Source: Intestinimonas massiliensis (ex Afouda et al. 2020) (lineage in GTDB: Bacteria; Bacillota; Clostridia; Oscillospirales; Oscillospiraceae). From it: DNA of 12,368 bases. The stretch is from NCBI RefSeq assembly GCF_900626285.1, contig NZ_LR131147.1, forward strand, positions 2,186,713 to 2,199,080. The letters run 5' to 3'. The translations under genes and the position numbers were made by a program. Positions 6,091 through 12,368 of this stretch are shown in pieces. Within the stretch, counting starts at the first letter, position 1. Each line of letters begins with the position of its first letter. The notes below the pieces were generated by a model. The model made no database searches. It was not told the DNA's origin and saw only the letters and a program-made list of their open reading frames with translations.

Positions 6091-7422
6091 TTACCAACCG
6101 AAGGGGAAGTTGTAGTAGTAGTTCCCGCCCTGCTGCTGAGACTGCTGCTGGCTCTGCTGCTTGGAATTGTAGTCTTCCTCCAGCTTCTCCATGGCCTCCT
6201 GAGTGGTCTGGTTGTCCTCGTCCAGGGTGACGGTCACATCCATGGTGTCACCGTCCCGGTAGATGGTGAAGGTGACCTGATCCCCGGCCTTGTAGCCCTT
6301 GACCGCGGAGGAGAGCTGGTTGGAACTGGTGACCTGGGTATCGCCGATGGCGGTGATGATGTCGCCCTCCTTCAGGCCGCCCTTCTGGGCGCCCGAGTTA
6401 TCCAGAACGGCCAGCACCTCGGCGCCGGCGGGCACGCCGTAGCGCTGGGCGGCGGAGTCCACATCGCTCATCAGGATGCCCACGCTGGGCTTGCCGGTGA
6501 CATAGCCGTTCTCCATGATGGAGGTGACCATGTCCTTCACGTCGTTGATGGGGATGGCGAAGCCCAGGCCCTCCACGGAGGCCTCGGAGCTGGAGCCGCT
6601 GCTGGACAGCTTGGCGGACACGATGCCCACCACCTGGCCGTACTCATTGAACAGGGGGCCGCCGGAGTTGCCGGAGTTGATGGCGGTATCGGTCTGGATC
6701 ATGTTCATCACGGTGCCGTCGCTCATGGTGACGGAGCGGTCCTTGGCGGAGACATAGCCGCCGGTAAAGGTGAAGGTCAGCTCACCCAGGGGGTTGCCGA
6801 TGGCGTACACGTTCTCGCCCACGTTCAGGCTGTCGGAGTCGCCCAGCACCACGGTCTGCAGGTTGCCCACATCGATCTTCAGCACGGCGATGTCGTTGTC
6901 CTCCTCGCCGCCCACCAGAGTGGCGTCATAGCTCTTGCCGTCGGAGAAGAACACGGTGATGTCGCTGACGCCGTCGATCACGTGGTAGTTGGTCAGAATG
7001 TAGCTGGTGGTGGAGTTGGAGCTGATGACAAAGCCGGAGCCGGACACGGCGTTCTTCACGGTGTAGCCCCACACGTTGGTGGTCACGTTGCCGTTGACGC
7101 CTACCACGGCGCTCAGGTTGGCGGCGTAGATCTGCTCCGGGGTCAGGACGGTCTGGCCGTCCACATTGGACAGGGTGACGGCGGTGGTGCCGCCGGTGCC
7201 CTCGTAGATGACGGAGTGGCTGCCGCCCATCCGGCTGGCTGCCCACACGCCGCCGCCGCCCACCAGGCCGCCTACGATGGCACAGCACAGGCCCAGGGCC
7301 ACAAACTTGGCGGCGCCGCTCTTTTTCTTCTTGGGCGGCTCGGTCTCATGGACGTGGAACTGATCGGTCTCTATGATAGGCTCCCGTTCCTCAGGGGGTC
7401 TGTTATAATCGCTGTAATACAT
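6091..7422 (-). CDS. htrA: HtrA/DegP-type membrane-anchored serine protease with PDZ domain
   Basis: A 443-residue S1C-family protease. In order: a short charged cytoplasmic part (1-37) ending in PKKKK; one membrane anchor (about 38-61); a chymotrypsin-like domain with His147 (TNYHVID), Asp177 (DNDIAVL) and Ser253 (INSGNSGGP); and a PDZ domain (about 312-402, with GLKEGDIITAIGD). It should sit in the membrane with the protease outside, degrading or refolding misfolded envelope proteins. The tail is unusual: a Gln/Ser-rich stretch (about 419-431) and then a final aromatic block, YYYNFPFGW. The ATG at 7420-7422 is preceded by AAGGAG with 9-base spacing. The protease has no two-component system next to it, only a MerR gene 98 bases upstream on the same strand. 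Length and triad are complete, so it should be active. Confidence 0.93.
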   Translation of the reverse strand: MYYSDYNRPPEEREPIIETDQFHVHETEPPKKKKSGAAKFVALGLCCAIVGGLVGGGGVWAASRMGGSHSVIYEGTGGTTAVTLSNVDGQTVLTPEQIYAANLSAVVGVNGNVTTNVWGYTVKNAVSGSGFVISSNSTTSYILTNYHVIDGVSDITVFFSDGKSYDATLVGGEEDNDIAVLKIDVGNLQTVVLGDSDSLNVGENVYAIGNPLGELTFTFTGGYVSAKDRSVTMSDGTVMNMIQTDTAINSGNSGGPLFNEYGQVVGIVSAKLSSSGSSSEASVEGLGFAIPINDVKDMVTSIMENGYVTGKPSVGILMSDVDSAAQRYGVPAGAEVLAVLDNSGAQKGGLKEGDIITAIGDTQVTSSNQLSSAVKGYKAGDQVTFTIYRDGDTMDVTVTLDEDNQTTQEAMEKLEEDYNSKQQSQQQSQQQGGNYYYNFPFGW

Positions 7423-7520
7423 AACGCTTCGCTCCTTTGACGGGTTTGTATTTCTCTTTGGAACGGTTCATAGGATAACCGGAAATTGTGTATAAAAAAT
7501 GAAGAAACTTTGCATCTTTT
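7423..7520 (-). other. Gap upstream of the HtrA-like gene
   Basis: This 98-base AT-rich gap lies between the merR-type stop and the protease start. It contains the ribosome binding site AAAGGAG (7438-7432 on the minus strand). I see no good promoter: TATCCT and TATGAA are possible -10 boxes, but each lacks a matching -35. No strong terminator for the regulator gene is visible, so read-through from it cannot be excluded. Confidence 0.4.
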
Positions 7521-8348
7521 TTAAATTCCATCCAGAACCGGCACAGACAATTTCAGCAGATACTGGTCATACCCTTTACAGCACAGCTCGTCCAGCAGCA
7601 CGTCCTCCAGCACCCAGGGACCCAGCCGGAGCCTCTGTTTGTCGGCGTGGGCCAGCAGGCGGACATATCCCTCCCGCACGGTGTCAAAGCTGCCGGCGTG
7701 GCAGTAGGTGAGATACCGCCCTGCCGGGGCGGTGAACAGCTCCACCCCCTCGGTCGGCCGGTCCACCTGGGTGTAGCAGCTGGTGTAGCCGTCCCAGTCC
7801 CCCCGCCGGGCGGCGGCGGTGGGCATGAGGGCCCCCAGGGCGTAGGGGCTGTCCACCCCGTGGGCGGCGCAGTAGTCCAGGTGTCGGGCCATCACGCGGG
7901 CGAATTTCTCCTGGTCGGTAAGGCCGTCAGCGGGGGTGACCACATACCACCGGTCGGGCTGCTCCTCCAGCTCCACCCGGCCGGGGGTGAGGACCATGGC
8001 CCGGCGGGTCAGCTCCGCCTTGCGGCCCATCAGCCGCCGGATGTGTCCCAGCCGGGCCAGTTTTTGGGTGAGGGCCGCCTGCTCCCGGTCCAGCAGAGCC
8101 ACCAGCTCCTCCGGGCTCCGCCGGTCCAGGTAGGAGCGGATCTCCGCCAGCGGCACGCCCAGCTCCTTCAGGGCGGCAATGACGTTGAACACCTCGATCT
8201 GGGCGGGGGCATAGTACCGGTAGCCGTTCTCCCCCCGGAGGGCGGGGGAAAAAATGCCGATCTCGTCATAGTGGAACAGGGTGTGCTTCTTCACCCCGCA
8301 CAGCCGGGCAAATTCCCCGGTGGTAAATCCCATCTGCTTCCGGTACAT
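7521..8348 (-). CDS. MerR-family regulator with GyrI-like effector domain (BmrR type)
   Basis: A 275-residue transcription factor. Residues about 7-46 (FTTGEFARLCGVKKHTLFHYD, then IGIFSPALRGENGYRYY) are the MerR winged helix. About 50-118 is the dimerising coiled coil. Residues about 124-270 form a GyrI-like effector-binding domain, ending in the strand GYDQYLLKLSVPV. This is the layout of BmrR-type regulators, which bind diverse lipophilic or cationic drugs and twist an over-long promoter into an active shape. It faces a MATE transporter across 79 bases holding a MerR-type operator, so it almost certainly activates that pump. A GGAGG lies 8 bases before the ATG at 8346-8348; Met6 is a possible alternative start but has no better site. 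The ligand is unknown. Confidence 0.9.
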   Translation of the reverse strand: MYRKQMGFTTGEFARLCGVKKHTLFHYDEIGIFSPALRGENGYRYYAPAQIEVFNVIAALKELGVPLAEIRSYLDRRSPEELVALLDREQAALTQKLARLGHIRRLMGRKAELTRRAMVLTPGRVELEEQPDRWYVVTPADGLTDQEKFARVMARHLDYCAAHGVDSPYALGALMPTAAARRGDWDGYTSCYTQVDRPTEGVELFTAPAGRYLTYCHAGSFDTVREGYVRLLAHADKQRLRLGPWVLEDVLLDELCCKGYDQYLLKLSVPVLDGI

Positions 8349-8364
8349 TTTTGCGTCCTCCCTC

Positions 8365-8395
8365 TTGACTTTCGGGTTACCCGATAGTTTATCAT
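8365..8395 (+). promoter_or_regulatory. MerR-type promoter and operator for the MATE gene
   Basis: TTGACT (8365-8370) and TATCAT (8390-8395) are separated by 19 bases, longer than the optimal 17 and typical of MerR-activated promoters. The spacer is filled by a dyad at 8368-8388 in which nine of ten mirrored positions match; its core is TCGGGT-T-ACCCGA. Binding here would also cover the start region of the divergent regulator gene and so could control its own expression. Confidence 0.88.
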
Positions 8396-8427
8396 AAACA
8401 GCATCTGTTGAAAAGGAGGGACCGCCT

Positions 8428-9762
8428 GTGAAAAACCGGCTGGATCAGGACTTTTCCCTGGGTGGTCTGCTGCGCTTTGCCCTGCCCACCACCATTATGA
8501 TGCTGGTGACCTCTTTCTATACCATCGTGGACGGGGTGCTCACCTCCCGGCTGGTGGGGGAGAACGCTCTGGCCGCCATCAATATCGCCTCCCCCGCCAT
8601 CAGCGTCACACTGGCGGTGGGCATCATGCTGGGCACCGGCGGCAGCGCCGTGGTGGGCCACCGGATGGGGGCGGGGGACATGGAGGGTGCCCGGCGCACC
8701 TTCGGCTTTCTGGCCCTGGCGGCGGGGTGCGCCGGGGGCGTGTTTGCCCTGATCGGCGGCCTGTGGCCGGAGGCGCTGGCCCGGCTGCTGGGGGCCAGCG
8801 ACCTGCTGGTGGCCGACACCGCCGTCTATCTGCGCATCCAGCTGCTGTTCGCCCCCATGGCCATGCTCCAGCTGCTGTTTGAGAGCTTCTTCGTCACCGC
8901 CGGGCGGCCCGGTCTGGGGCTGGGGCTCACCATCGGGGCCGGGGTCACCAACGGAGTGCTGGACTGGCTGTACATGGGCCCGCTGAACATGGGCATCGCC
9001 GGGGCGGCCATTGCCACCGTCACCGGTTACTGCATTCCGGCGGTATGCGGGGTGGCCTTTTTCCTGCTGCGCAGACAGGGGCTGCGGTTTGCAAAGCCGG
9101 AGCTGCGGTGGCGGCTGTTGGGCCGGGCCTGCTTCAACGGCTCGTCGGAGATGGTCACCAACCTGTCCACCGCCGTCACCACCTTCTGCTTCAACGCCAT
9201 CATGCTCTCCCTGCTGGGGGAGCCGGGGGTGGCCGCCATCACCATCGTGCTCTATGCCCAGTTTTTGCTGGTGGCCCTCTTTCTTGGCTTCTCCATGGGA
9301 GTGGCCCCGGTGTTCAGCTTCAACCACGGGGCGGAGCGGTACGACCGGCTGCGCCGGACCTTTTCCCACTGTATCCGGTTCATCCTGCTGGGGGCGGCCG
9401 CCATCTTCGCCGCCGCCCAGCTGCTGGCCCCCGTCATCGTGGGGGTGTTCTCCCCGCCCGGATCCCAGGTGTTTGACCTGGCCCTGGGGGGCTTCCGGCT
9501 CTTCGCCCCCACCTTCCTCTTCGCCGGGGTGAATATCTTTGCCTCCGCCCTGTTCACCGCCCTGGGAGACGGAAAACGGTCCGCCCTCATCTCCTTCGCC
9601 CGCACCTTCGGCTTCCTCATGGCCGGGCTGCTCCTGCTGCCCCGGGTGCTGGGGGTGCCCGGGGTGTGGCTGGCGGTGCCGGCGGCGGAGGCCCTGAGCT
9701 GCGTGTTGTCCGTGTTTCTGCTGCGGCGCAACCGGGGGATGTACGGCTGGAAAAAGACATGA
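8428..9762 (+). CDS. MATE family efflux transporter
   Basis: A 444-residue membrane protein with about twelve hydrophobic segments in two similar halves, and the MATE fold signatures. The N-terminus has LGGLLRFALPTTIMMLVTSFYTIVDG, then SRLVGENALAAINIASP and GTGGSAVVGHRMGAGD near residue 80; the second half has the matching SFNHGAE turn near residue 305. MATE proteins expel cationic drugs in exchange for Na+ or H+; the sequence alone does not settle which ion, but it looks closest to the MepA/DinF-like bacterial group. It starts with GTG (8428-8430), with AAGGAGGG (8413-8420) 7 bases upstream. Control by the divergent BmrR-like protein is strongly implied. It ends 13 bases from the convergent DUF1294 gene, with no plus-strand U-tract terminator of its own. 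Confidence 0.94.
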   Translation: MKNRLDQDFSLGGLLRFALPTTIMMLVTSFYTIVDGVLTSRLVGENALAAINIASPAISVTLAVGIMLGTGGSAVVGHRMGAGDMEGARRTFGFLALAAGCAGGVFALIGGLWPEALARLLGASDLLVADTAVYLRIQLLFAPMAMLQLLFESFFVTAGRPGLGLGLTIGAGVTNGVLDWLYMGPLNMGIAGAAIATVTGYCIPAVCGVAFFLLRRQGLRFAKPELRWRLLGRACFNGSSEMVTNLSTAVTTFCFNAIMLSLLGEPGVAAITIVLYAQFLLVALFLGFSMGVAPVFSFNHGAERYDRLRRTFSHCIRFILLGAAAIFAAAQLLAPVIVGVFSPPGSQVFDLALGGFRLFAPTFLFAGVNIFASALFTALGDGKRSALISFARTFGFLMAGLLLLPRVLGVPGVWLAVPAAEALSCVLSVFLLRRNRGMYGWKKT

Positions 9763-9790
9763 AAAACGGGTGGCTTTACAGCCGCCCGTT
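9762..9790 (-). terminator. Terminator of the ychF operon
   Basis: On the minus strand an 11-bp stem (9790-9780 with 9775-9765, one G-U or mismatch-tolerant pair) with a 4-base loop is followed by TTTTTC. The TAA stop of the DUF1294 gene (9778-9776) lies in the loop, so translation ends inside the terminator. On the plus strand no T-run follows the stem, so it should work mainly in one direction. Confidence 0.8.
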
Positions 9791-10057
9791 CCACATTTGA
9801 AAGAGCCAGATACCCAGGGCCACCTGGGCCACAAGGATGGCCGGCAGACCCCACTTGAAGTACCAGTGCCTGGTCTTGTGGTGAAAGGTCCACATGCCCA
9901 GGATGGCGCCGGGAGTGCCCCCCAGGATGGCCACCAGGAAGAAGGTCTTTTCCGGCACCCGCCAGGTGCCCCGGCGGGCCTTCCACTTGTCCACACCCAT
10001 GAGCACATAGTCCGCCATGCTGAGAAGCAGGATCCACAGCCCGATCCATTTCATCAT
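9776..10057 (-). CDS. DUF1294 small membrane protein
   Basis: A 93-residue protein with hydrophobic segments at about 4-21, 38-56 and 70-87. It carries the DUF1294 pattern: D23-K24 with an Ala/Arg-rich run after it, R33, P35-E36, the GG at 46-47, and FHHKTRHWYF (58-67). The function of this widespread family is unknown. The frame is open far upstream, but the extra N-terminal residues are antisense-type low-complexity sequence. The start at ATG 10055-10057 is chosen because it gives the family length and because ATGA overlaps the TGA of the preceding peptidase gene by 4 bases, a classic coupling. It is the last gene of the ychF operon. Confidence 0.88.
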   Translation of the reverse strand: MMKWIGLWILLLSMADYVLMGVDKWKARRGTWRVPEKTFFLVAILGGTPGAILGMWTFHHKTRHWYFKWGLPAILVAQVALGIWLFQMWNGRL

Positions 10058-10686
10058 GGTTCTACCCCCAGGGCGGCCACCAGGCCGCCCCTCTTTTTGC
10101 TGGTCTCGTACCACAGCCGCAGGCTGATCTCCAGCTCCGCGCCGCTGTCCAGAATGGTGACGTTGTCCCCGTCCAGGGCGGTGATGGTCACCCAGTGCCA
10201 CCAGTCCAGCCGCTTTTCCAGGCCGTTGTGGAGGTTGAGGAAGGCCACCGGGCAGTCCTTCTCCAGGCTGGCGGCCACGAAGGCGGCGGCTTCCTCATAG
10301 GGGGGCCGCTTGGTGCGGGCGGCGGGCACGGCAAACAGAGCGGGGGACAGGTCCAGCCCCACCGATTTTCCATAGGCCGCCATACCGTCCGCCATCAGCT
10401 CCGGCCTGTTCAGGCCGTGGGACACCGGGGTCACATAGTCCCACACCCTGCACATCAGCCCCACAAAGGCCTCCCGGCCGGTCACATCCAGAGGGCACAG
10501 GGGGGCCAGATGGGCGTGGGTGCGGGCCAGATAGGCGAAAATCACCGACGCGGCGGTAGGGCCGCAGCCCGCCCGCCTCTGCCAGGGGTCGGGGTACCAG
10601 TCCTGGTCGGCACCCCGGGTGATTTCCCCCTCCGGCCCCGTGATATCCAGCCGTTCCGGCTGGGAGAGAGATGCGCGGCAGGTCAT
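10054..10686 (-). CDS. C39/papain-like cysteine peptidase family protein
   Basis: A 210-residue protein that I place in the C39-like/papain-like fold from motif order. The likely nucleophile is Cys41 in QRRAGCGPTAASV, with Gln36 as a possible oxyanion residue. A His follows in WWHWVTITALDG (His164), and an Asp comes 16 residues later in VTILDSG (Asp180). The middle part is helical. There is no signal peptide, membrane segment or ABC-type fusion, so it is not the leader peptidase of a bacteriocin exporter and is probably cytoplasmic. The ATG (10684-10686) comes one base after the ychF stop (TGAGATG) with no clear ribosome binding site, so translation is probably coupled to ychF. Its stop overlaps the DUF1294 start. 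The substrate is unknown, and a transglutaminase-like or hydrolase role is equally possible. Confidence 0.75.
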   Translation of the reverse strand: MTCRASLSQPERLDITGPEGEITRGADQDWYPDPWQRRAGCGPTAASVIFAYLARTHAHLAPLCPLDVTGREAFVGLMCRVWDYVTPVSHGLNRPELMADGMAAYGKSVGLDLSPALFAVPAARTKRPPYEEAAAFVAASLEKDCPVAFLNLHNGLEKRLDWWHWVTITALDGDNVTILDSGAELEISLRLWYETSKKRGGLVAALGVEP

Positions 10687-10687
10687 C

Positions 10688-11797
10688 TCACACGTTGAAC
10701 CGGAACAGGACGATGTCCCCGTCCTTCATCACATATTCCTTGCCCTCGGAGCGGACCAGGCCCTTCTCCTTGGCGGCGTTCATGGAGCCGCAGGCCATCA
10801 GGTCGTCGAAGTTGACCACCTCGGCCCGGATGAAGCCCCGCTCGAAGTCGGTGTGGATCTTGCCGGCGGCCTGGGGGGCCTTGGTACCCTTCTTGATGGT
10901 CCAGGCCCGGCACTCGTCCTCGCCGGAGGTGAGGAAGGAGATGAGGCCCAGCAGGGCGTAGCTGGCCTTGATGAGCCGGTCCAGGCCGGACTCGGCAATG
11001 CCCAGGTCGTCCAGGAACATCTTCTTCTCGTCGGCGTCCAGCTCGGCGATTTCGGCCTCCAGCTTGGCGCACACCGGGATCACCTGGGCCCCCTCCTTGG
11101 CGGCCAGGTCCTCCACGATCTTGTAATAGGCATTGCTCCTGCAGTCGGCGAAGCCGTCCTCGTCCAGGTTGGCGGCGTAGATGATGGGCTTCAGGCTCAG
11201 CAGCTCGGAGGTGGCGATGATGGCGGCGTCGTCCTCGTCACACTCGAAGGAGCGGGCGGAGTTGCCCTCGTTGAGCCAGTCCTTCAGGGCGGTGAACACC
11301 TCCACCTCGTGGAGGTACTTCTTGTCCCCCTTGGCGGCCTTCTGGGCCTTGTCGATGCGGCGCTCCACCATCTCCACATCGGCCATAATGAGCTCGATGT
11401 CGATGACCCCGATATCTCCGGCGGGGTCCACCGGCACGTTGGTGCTGGTGTCGGCCACCACGTGCATGATGTTCTCGTCGTCAAAGCAGCGGACCACGTG
11501 GACGATGGCGTCGCACTCCCGGATGTTGGCCAAAAACTTGTTGCCCAGACCCTGGCCCTGGCTGGCGCCCTTCACCAGACCAGCGATGTCCACGAACTCC
11601 ACCACGGCGGGGGTGGTCTTCTTGGGGTGGTACATCTCGCTCAGCGCGTCCAGCCGCTTGTCGGGCACCGCCACCACGCCCACGTTGGGGTCGATGGTGC
11701 AGAAGGGGTAGTTGGCGCTCTCGGCGCCGGCGTTGGTGATGGCGTTGAACAGGGTGCTCTTGCCCACGTTGGGCAGGCCCACGATACCTAATTTCAT
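10688..11797 (-). CDS. ychF: YchF/OLA1-type ribosome-binding ATPase
   Basis: A 369-residue P-loop protein, full length for YchF. Motifs: GLPNVGKS (7-14), DIAGL (70-74), and NLDE (210-213) in place of the usual NKxD, which gives this family ATP rather than GTP preference. A coiled-coil insertion follows (about 140-160), and a TGS domain closes the protein (about 285-368: HTDFERGFIRAEV, ending DIVLFRFNV). YchF binds the 70S ribosome and is linked to redox and stress responses and to translation initiation. It is nearly universal and usually sits next to pth in other bacteria; here it leads an operon with a peptidase-like and a DUF1294 gene. The ATG at 11795-11797 has AAAGGAG 12 bases and GGAG 4 bases upstream. 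Confidence in the identity is very high. Confidence 0.97.
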   Translation of the reverse strand: MKLGIVGLPNVGKSTLFNAITNAGAESANYPFCTIDPNVGVVAVPDKRLDALSEMYHPKKTTPAVVEFVDIAGLVKGASQGQGLGNKFLANIRECDAIVHVVRCFDDENIMHVVADTSTNVPVDPAGDIGVIDIELIMADVEMVERRIDKAQKAAKGDKKYLHEVEVFTALKDWLNEGNSARSFECDEDDAAIIATSELLSLKPIIYAANLDEDGFADCRSNAYYKIVEDLAAKEGAQVIPVCAKLEAEIAELDADEKKMFLDDLGIAESGLDRLIKASYALLGLISFLTSGEDECRAWTIKKGTKAPQAAGKIHTDFERGFIRAEVVNFDDLMACGSMNAAKEKGLVRSEGKEYVMKDGDIVLFRFNV

Positions 11798-11855
11798 CTA
11801 TCTCCACAGCTCCTTTATTTCCAGTGCGGCAAAGCAGTCGCTCACATAACATTGT

Positions 11856-11884
11856 ATTATAACATAGGATTTTGTTATCCTCAA
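11856..11884 (-). promoter_or_regulatory. Promoter of the ychF operon
   Basis: On the minus strand TTGAGG (11884-11879) and TATAAT (11861-11856) are 17 bases apart, and a TG one base before the -10 makes it an extended -10 as well. It lies just after the stop of the LysR-type gene, so the ychF operon has its own strong start. The 5' leader would be about 50 bases. Confidence 0.78.
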
Positions 11885-11898
11885 TATCCATTTACCAG

Positions 11899-12240
11899 TT
11901 ATATCCCCACTTTTTCTTCCTGGACGCCGCCGCCGGACAGCGTGTCCCGGAGCAGAGCCAGAAACCGCCGCAGAGCCGGGCTCCGGCGGTCGCTGAGCCA
12001 GGCCGCCCCATAGGACAGGGCCTGACAGCCTTCCAGAGGGACCCGGCACAGTCCCGGCCGATGCAGCTGGGGGAAATCCGCCATCACCGCAAAGGCGTAT
12101 CCCGTCTCCACCAGGGTGAGCAGCACCTCCAGGCTTTCGCAGAACATCACCTGATCCGGCGGACTGGCGGTGACGACCTGCCCCTGAATGGCGAACAGGG
12201 AGGGGGGACAGGCGGGGGGCCGGCAGGCGGCGGTGGGGGC
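11899..12240 (-). CDS. LysR-type regulator, C-terminal part (5' end lost)
   Basis: About 113 residues of the effector-binding domain of a LysR-type regulator. Recognisable are PSLFAIQGQVVTASPP, then the helix SLEVLLTLVETGYAFAVMADFP with the L-V-x-x-G-Y turn, PGLCRVPLEG, and the last helix SPALRRFLALLRDTLS. This is the second subdomain of the periplasmic-binding-protein-like fold; the DNA-binding helix-turn-helix is missing because the sequence deteriorates to the right. The frame stays open to 12288, but the residues before PPACPPS are Pro/Gly-rich and come from a C-homopolymer stretch, so I end the reliable part near 12240. The stop is TAA (11901-11899). The metabolite it senses and its target are not readable; its own divergent target gene, if any, would lie beyond the window. 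Confidence 0.75.
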   Translation of the reverse strand, partial: APTAACRPPACPPSLFAIQGQVVTASPPDQVMFCESLEVLLTLVETGYAFAVMADFPQLHRPGLCRVPLEGCQALSYGAAWLSDRRSPALRRFLALLRDTLSGGGVQEEKVGI

Positions 12241-12368
12241 CCCCCCCCTCCCCGGCCCCCGAGGGGGCCCTTTTAACCCATCCCCCACCCCCCAGACGCG
12301 GCCCTATATTCGTATTTGTCTTTTGTCTTACAAAAAAAAATACCTACATACCCAGTAGCGAAATACGA
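12241..12368. other. Low-quality or foreign contig end
   Basis: Composition changes abruptly. Bases 12241-12300 are nearly all C and G in long homopolymers, and 12301-12368 are AT-rich with a run of nine A. No frame continues the regulator gene in a way that fits its family. At 12302-12316 CCCTATA and TCGTATT occur in the order found in the reverse complement of the phage T7 promoter, with five bases missing. This hints at a badly read cloning-vector junction. I regard it as probable artefact rather than biology. Confidence 0.5.

Noticed and set aside
5938..7440. 500-residue open frame antisense to the HtrA-like protease
   Set aside because: Low-complexity Gly/His/Val/Ala composition typical of a GC-driven shadow, and the opposite strand encodes a complete protease with its triad.
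7479..7488. 10-base CCGGAAATTG shared with the AEC promoter (2074-2083) as a common operator
   Set aside because: One shared 10-mer among the intergenic bases is near what chance allows, and at the protease gene it is not a dyad and not in a clear promoter.
8392..10008. 538-residue minus-strand open frame across the MATE gene
   Set aside because: Gln/Gly/Pro/His-rich shadow without domains. It would also run through the MerR operator, the operon terminator and the DUF1294 gene in the wrong frame.
10058..10201. N-terminal extension of the DUF1294 frame by 48 residues
   Set aside because: The extension overlaps the peptidase gene in another frame, has Arg/Gly-rich shadow composition, and exceeds the family length. 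The ATGA overlap at 10054-10057 gives a better start.
12241..12288. N-terminal part of the LysR-type frame as real protein
   Set aside because: It is translated from C/G homopolymers, gives Pro/Gly-rich sequence unlike any LysR domain, and merges with the suspect contig end.

Overview
The window looks like one contig, or the end of one, from a GC-rich member of the Clostridia, most likely an Oscillospirales gut bacterium of the Flavonifractor/Lawsonibacter/Intestinimonas kind. This is inferred from three things: strong AGGAGG-type ribosome binding sites; firmicute-specific families (YlmH, DUF896, a clostridial-style leader with a GGGUGGUAC element); and GC-rich coding sequence set against AT-rich intergenic regions. 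I cannot name the species. No rRNA, tRNA, CRISPR array, insertion sequence or phage gene is visible. The gene content reads as ordinary chromosome, and the more interesting signals are regulatory.

Layout, left to right. (1) 1-161: short flank with no gene I can support. (2) Minus strand: an isochorismatase-fold cysteine hydrolase (162-860) behind a structured leader with a promoter, an antiterminator/terminator pair and a further hairpin at the ribosome binding site. Upstream of it is an AEC-family permease (1093-2028/2034). (3) Plus strand, divergent from the permease: a single-gene ABC exporter (2178-3923) ending at a bidirectional terminator shared with a convergent MBL-fold hydrolase (3958-4941, minus). 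(4) Divergent from the hydrolase: ylmH-like S4 RNA-binding gene (5032-5829) and a one-base-overlapping DUF896 gene (5829-6035), ending at a second bidirectional terminator shared with an HtrA-type membrane-anchored protease (6091-7422, minus). (5) A textbook MerR divergon: a BmrR-like regulator (7521-8348, minus) facing a MATE drug/Na+ antiporter (8428-9762, plus), with a 19-bp-spacer promoter and a dyad operator between them. (6) A tightly coupled minus-strand operon ychF (10688-11797), C39/papain-like peptidase (10054-10686), DUF1294 membrane protein (9776-10057), with a clear promoter at the front and a terminator at the end. (7) The C-terminal part of a LysR-type regulator (11899 to about 12240, minus), after which the sequence degenerates into homopolymer-rich, probably low-quality or vector-derived bases.

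Functionally, three unrelated transporters (AEC, ABC exporter, MATE) dominate, two of them next to enzyme or regulator genes that may act with them. YlmH and YchF are both ribosome-associated housekeeping factors. The best candidates for something not already described are the short leader RNA of the cysteine hydrolase and the unannotated peptidase translationally coupled to ychF. I see no evidence of a complete novel multi-gene system.
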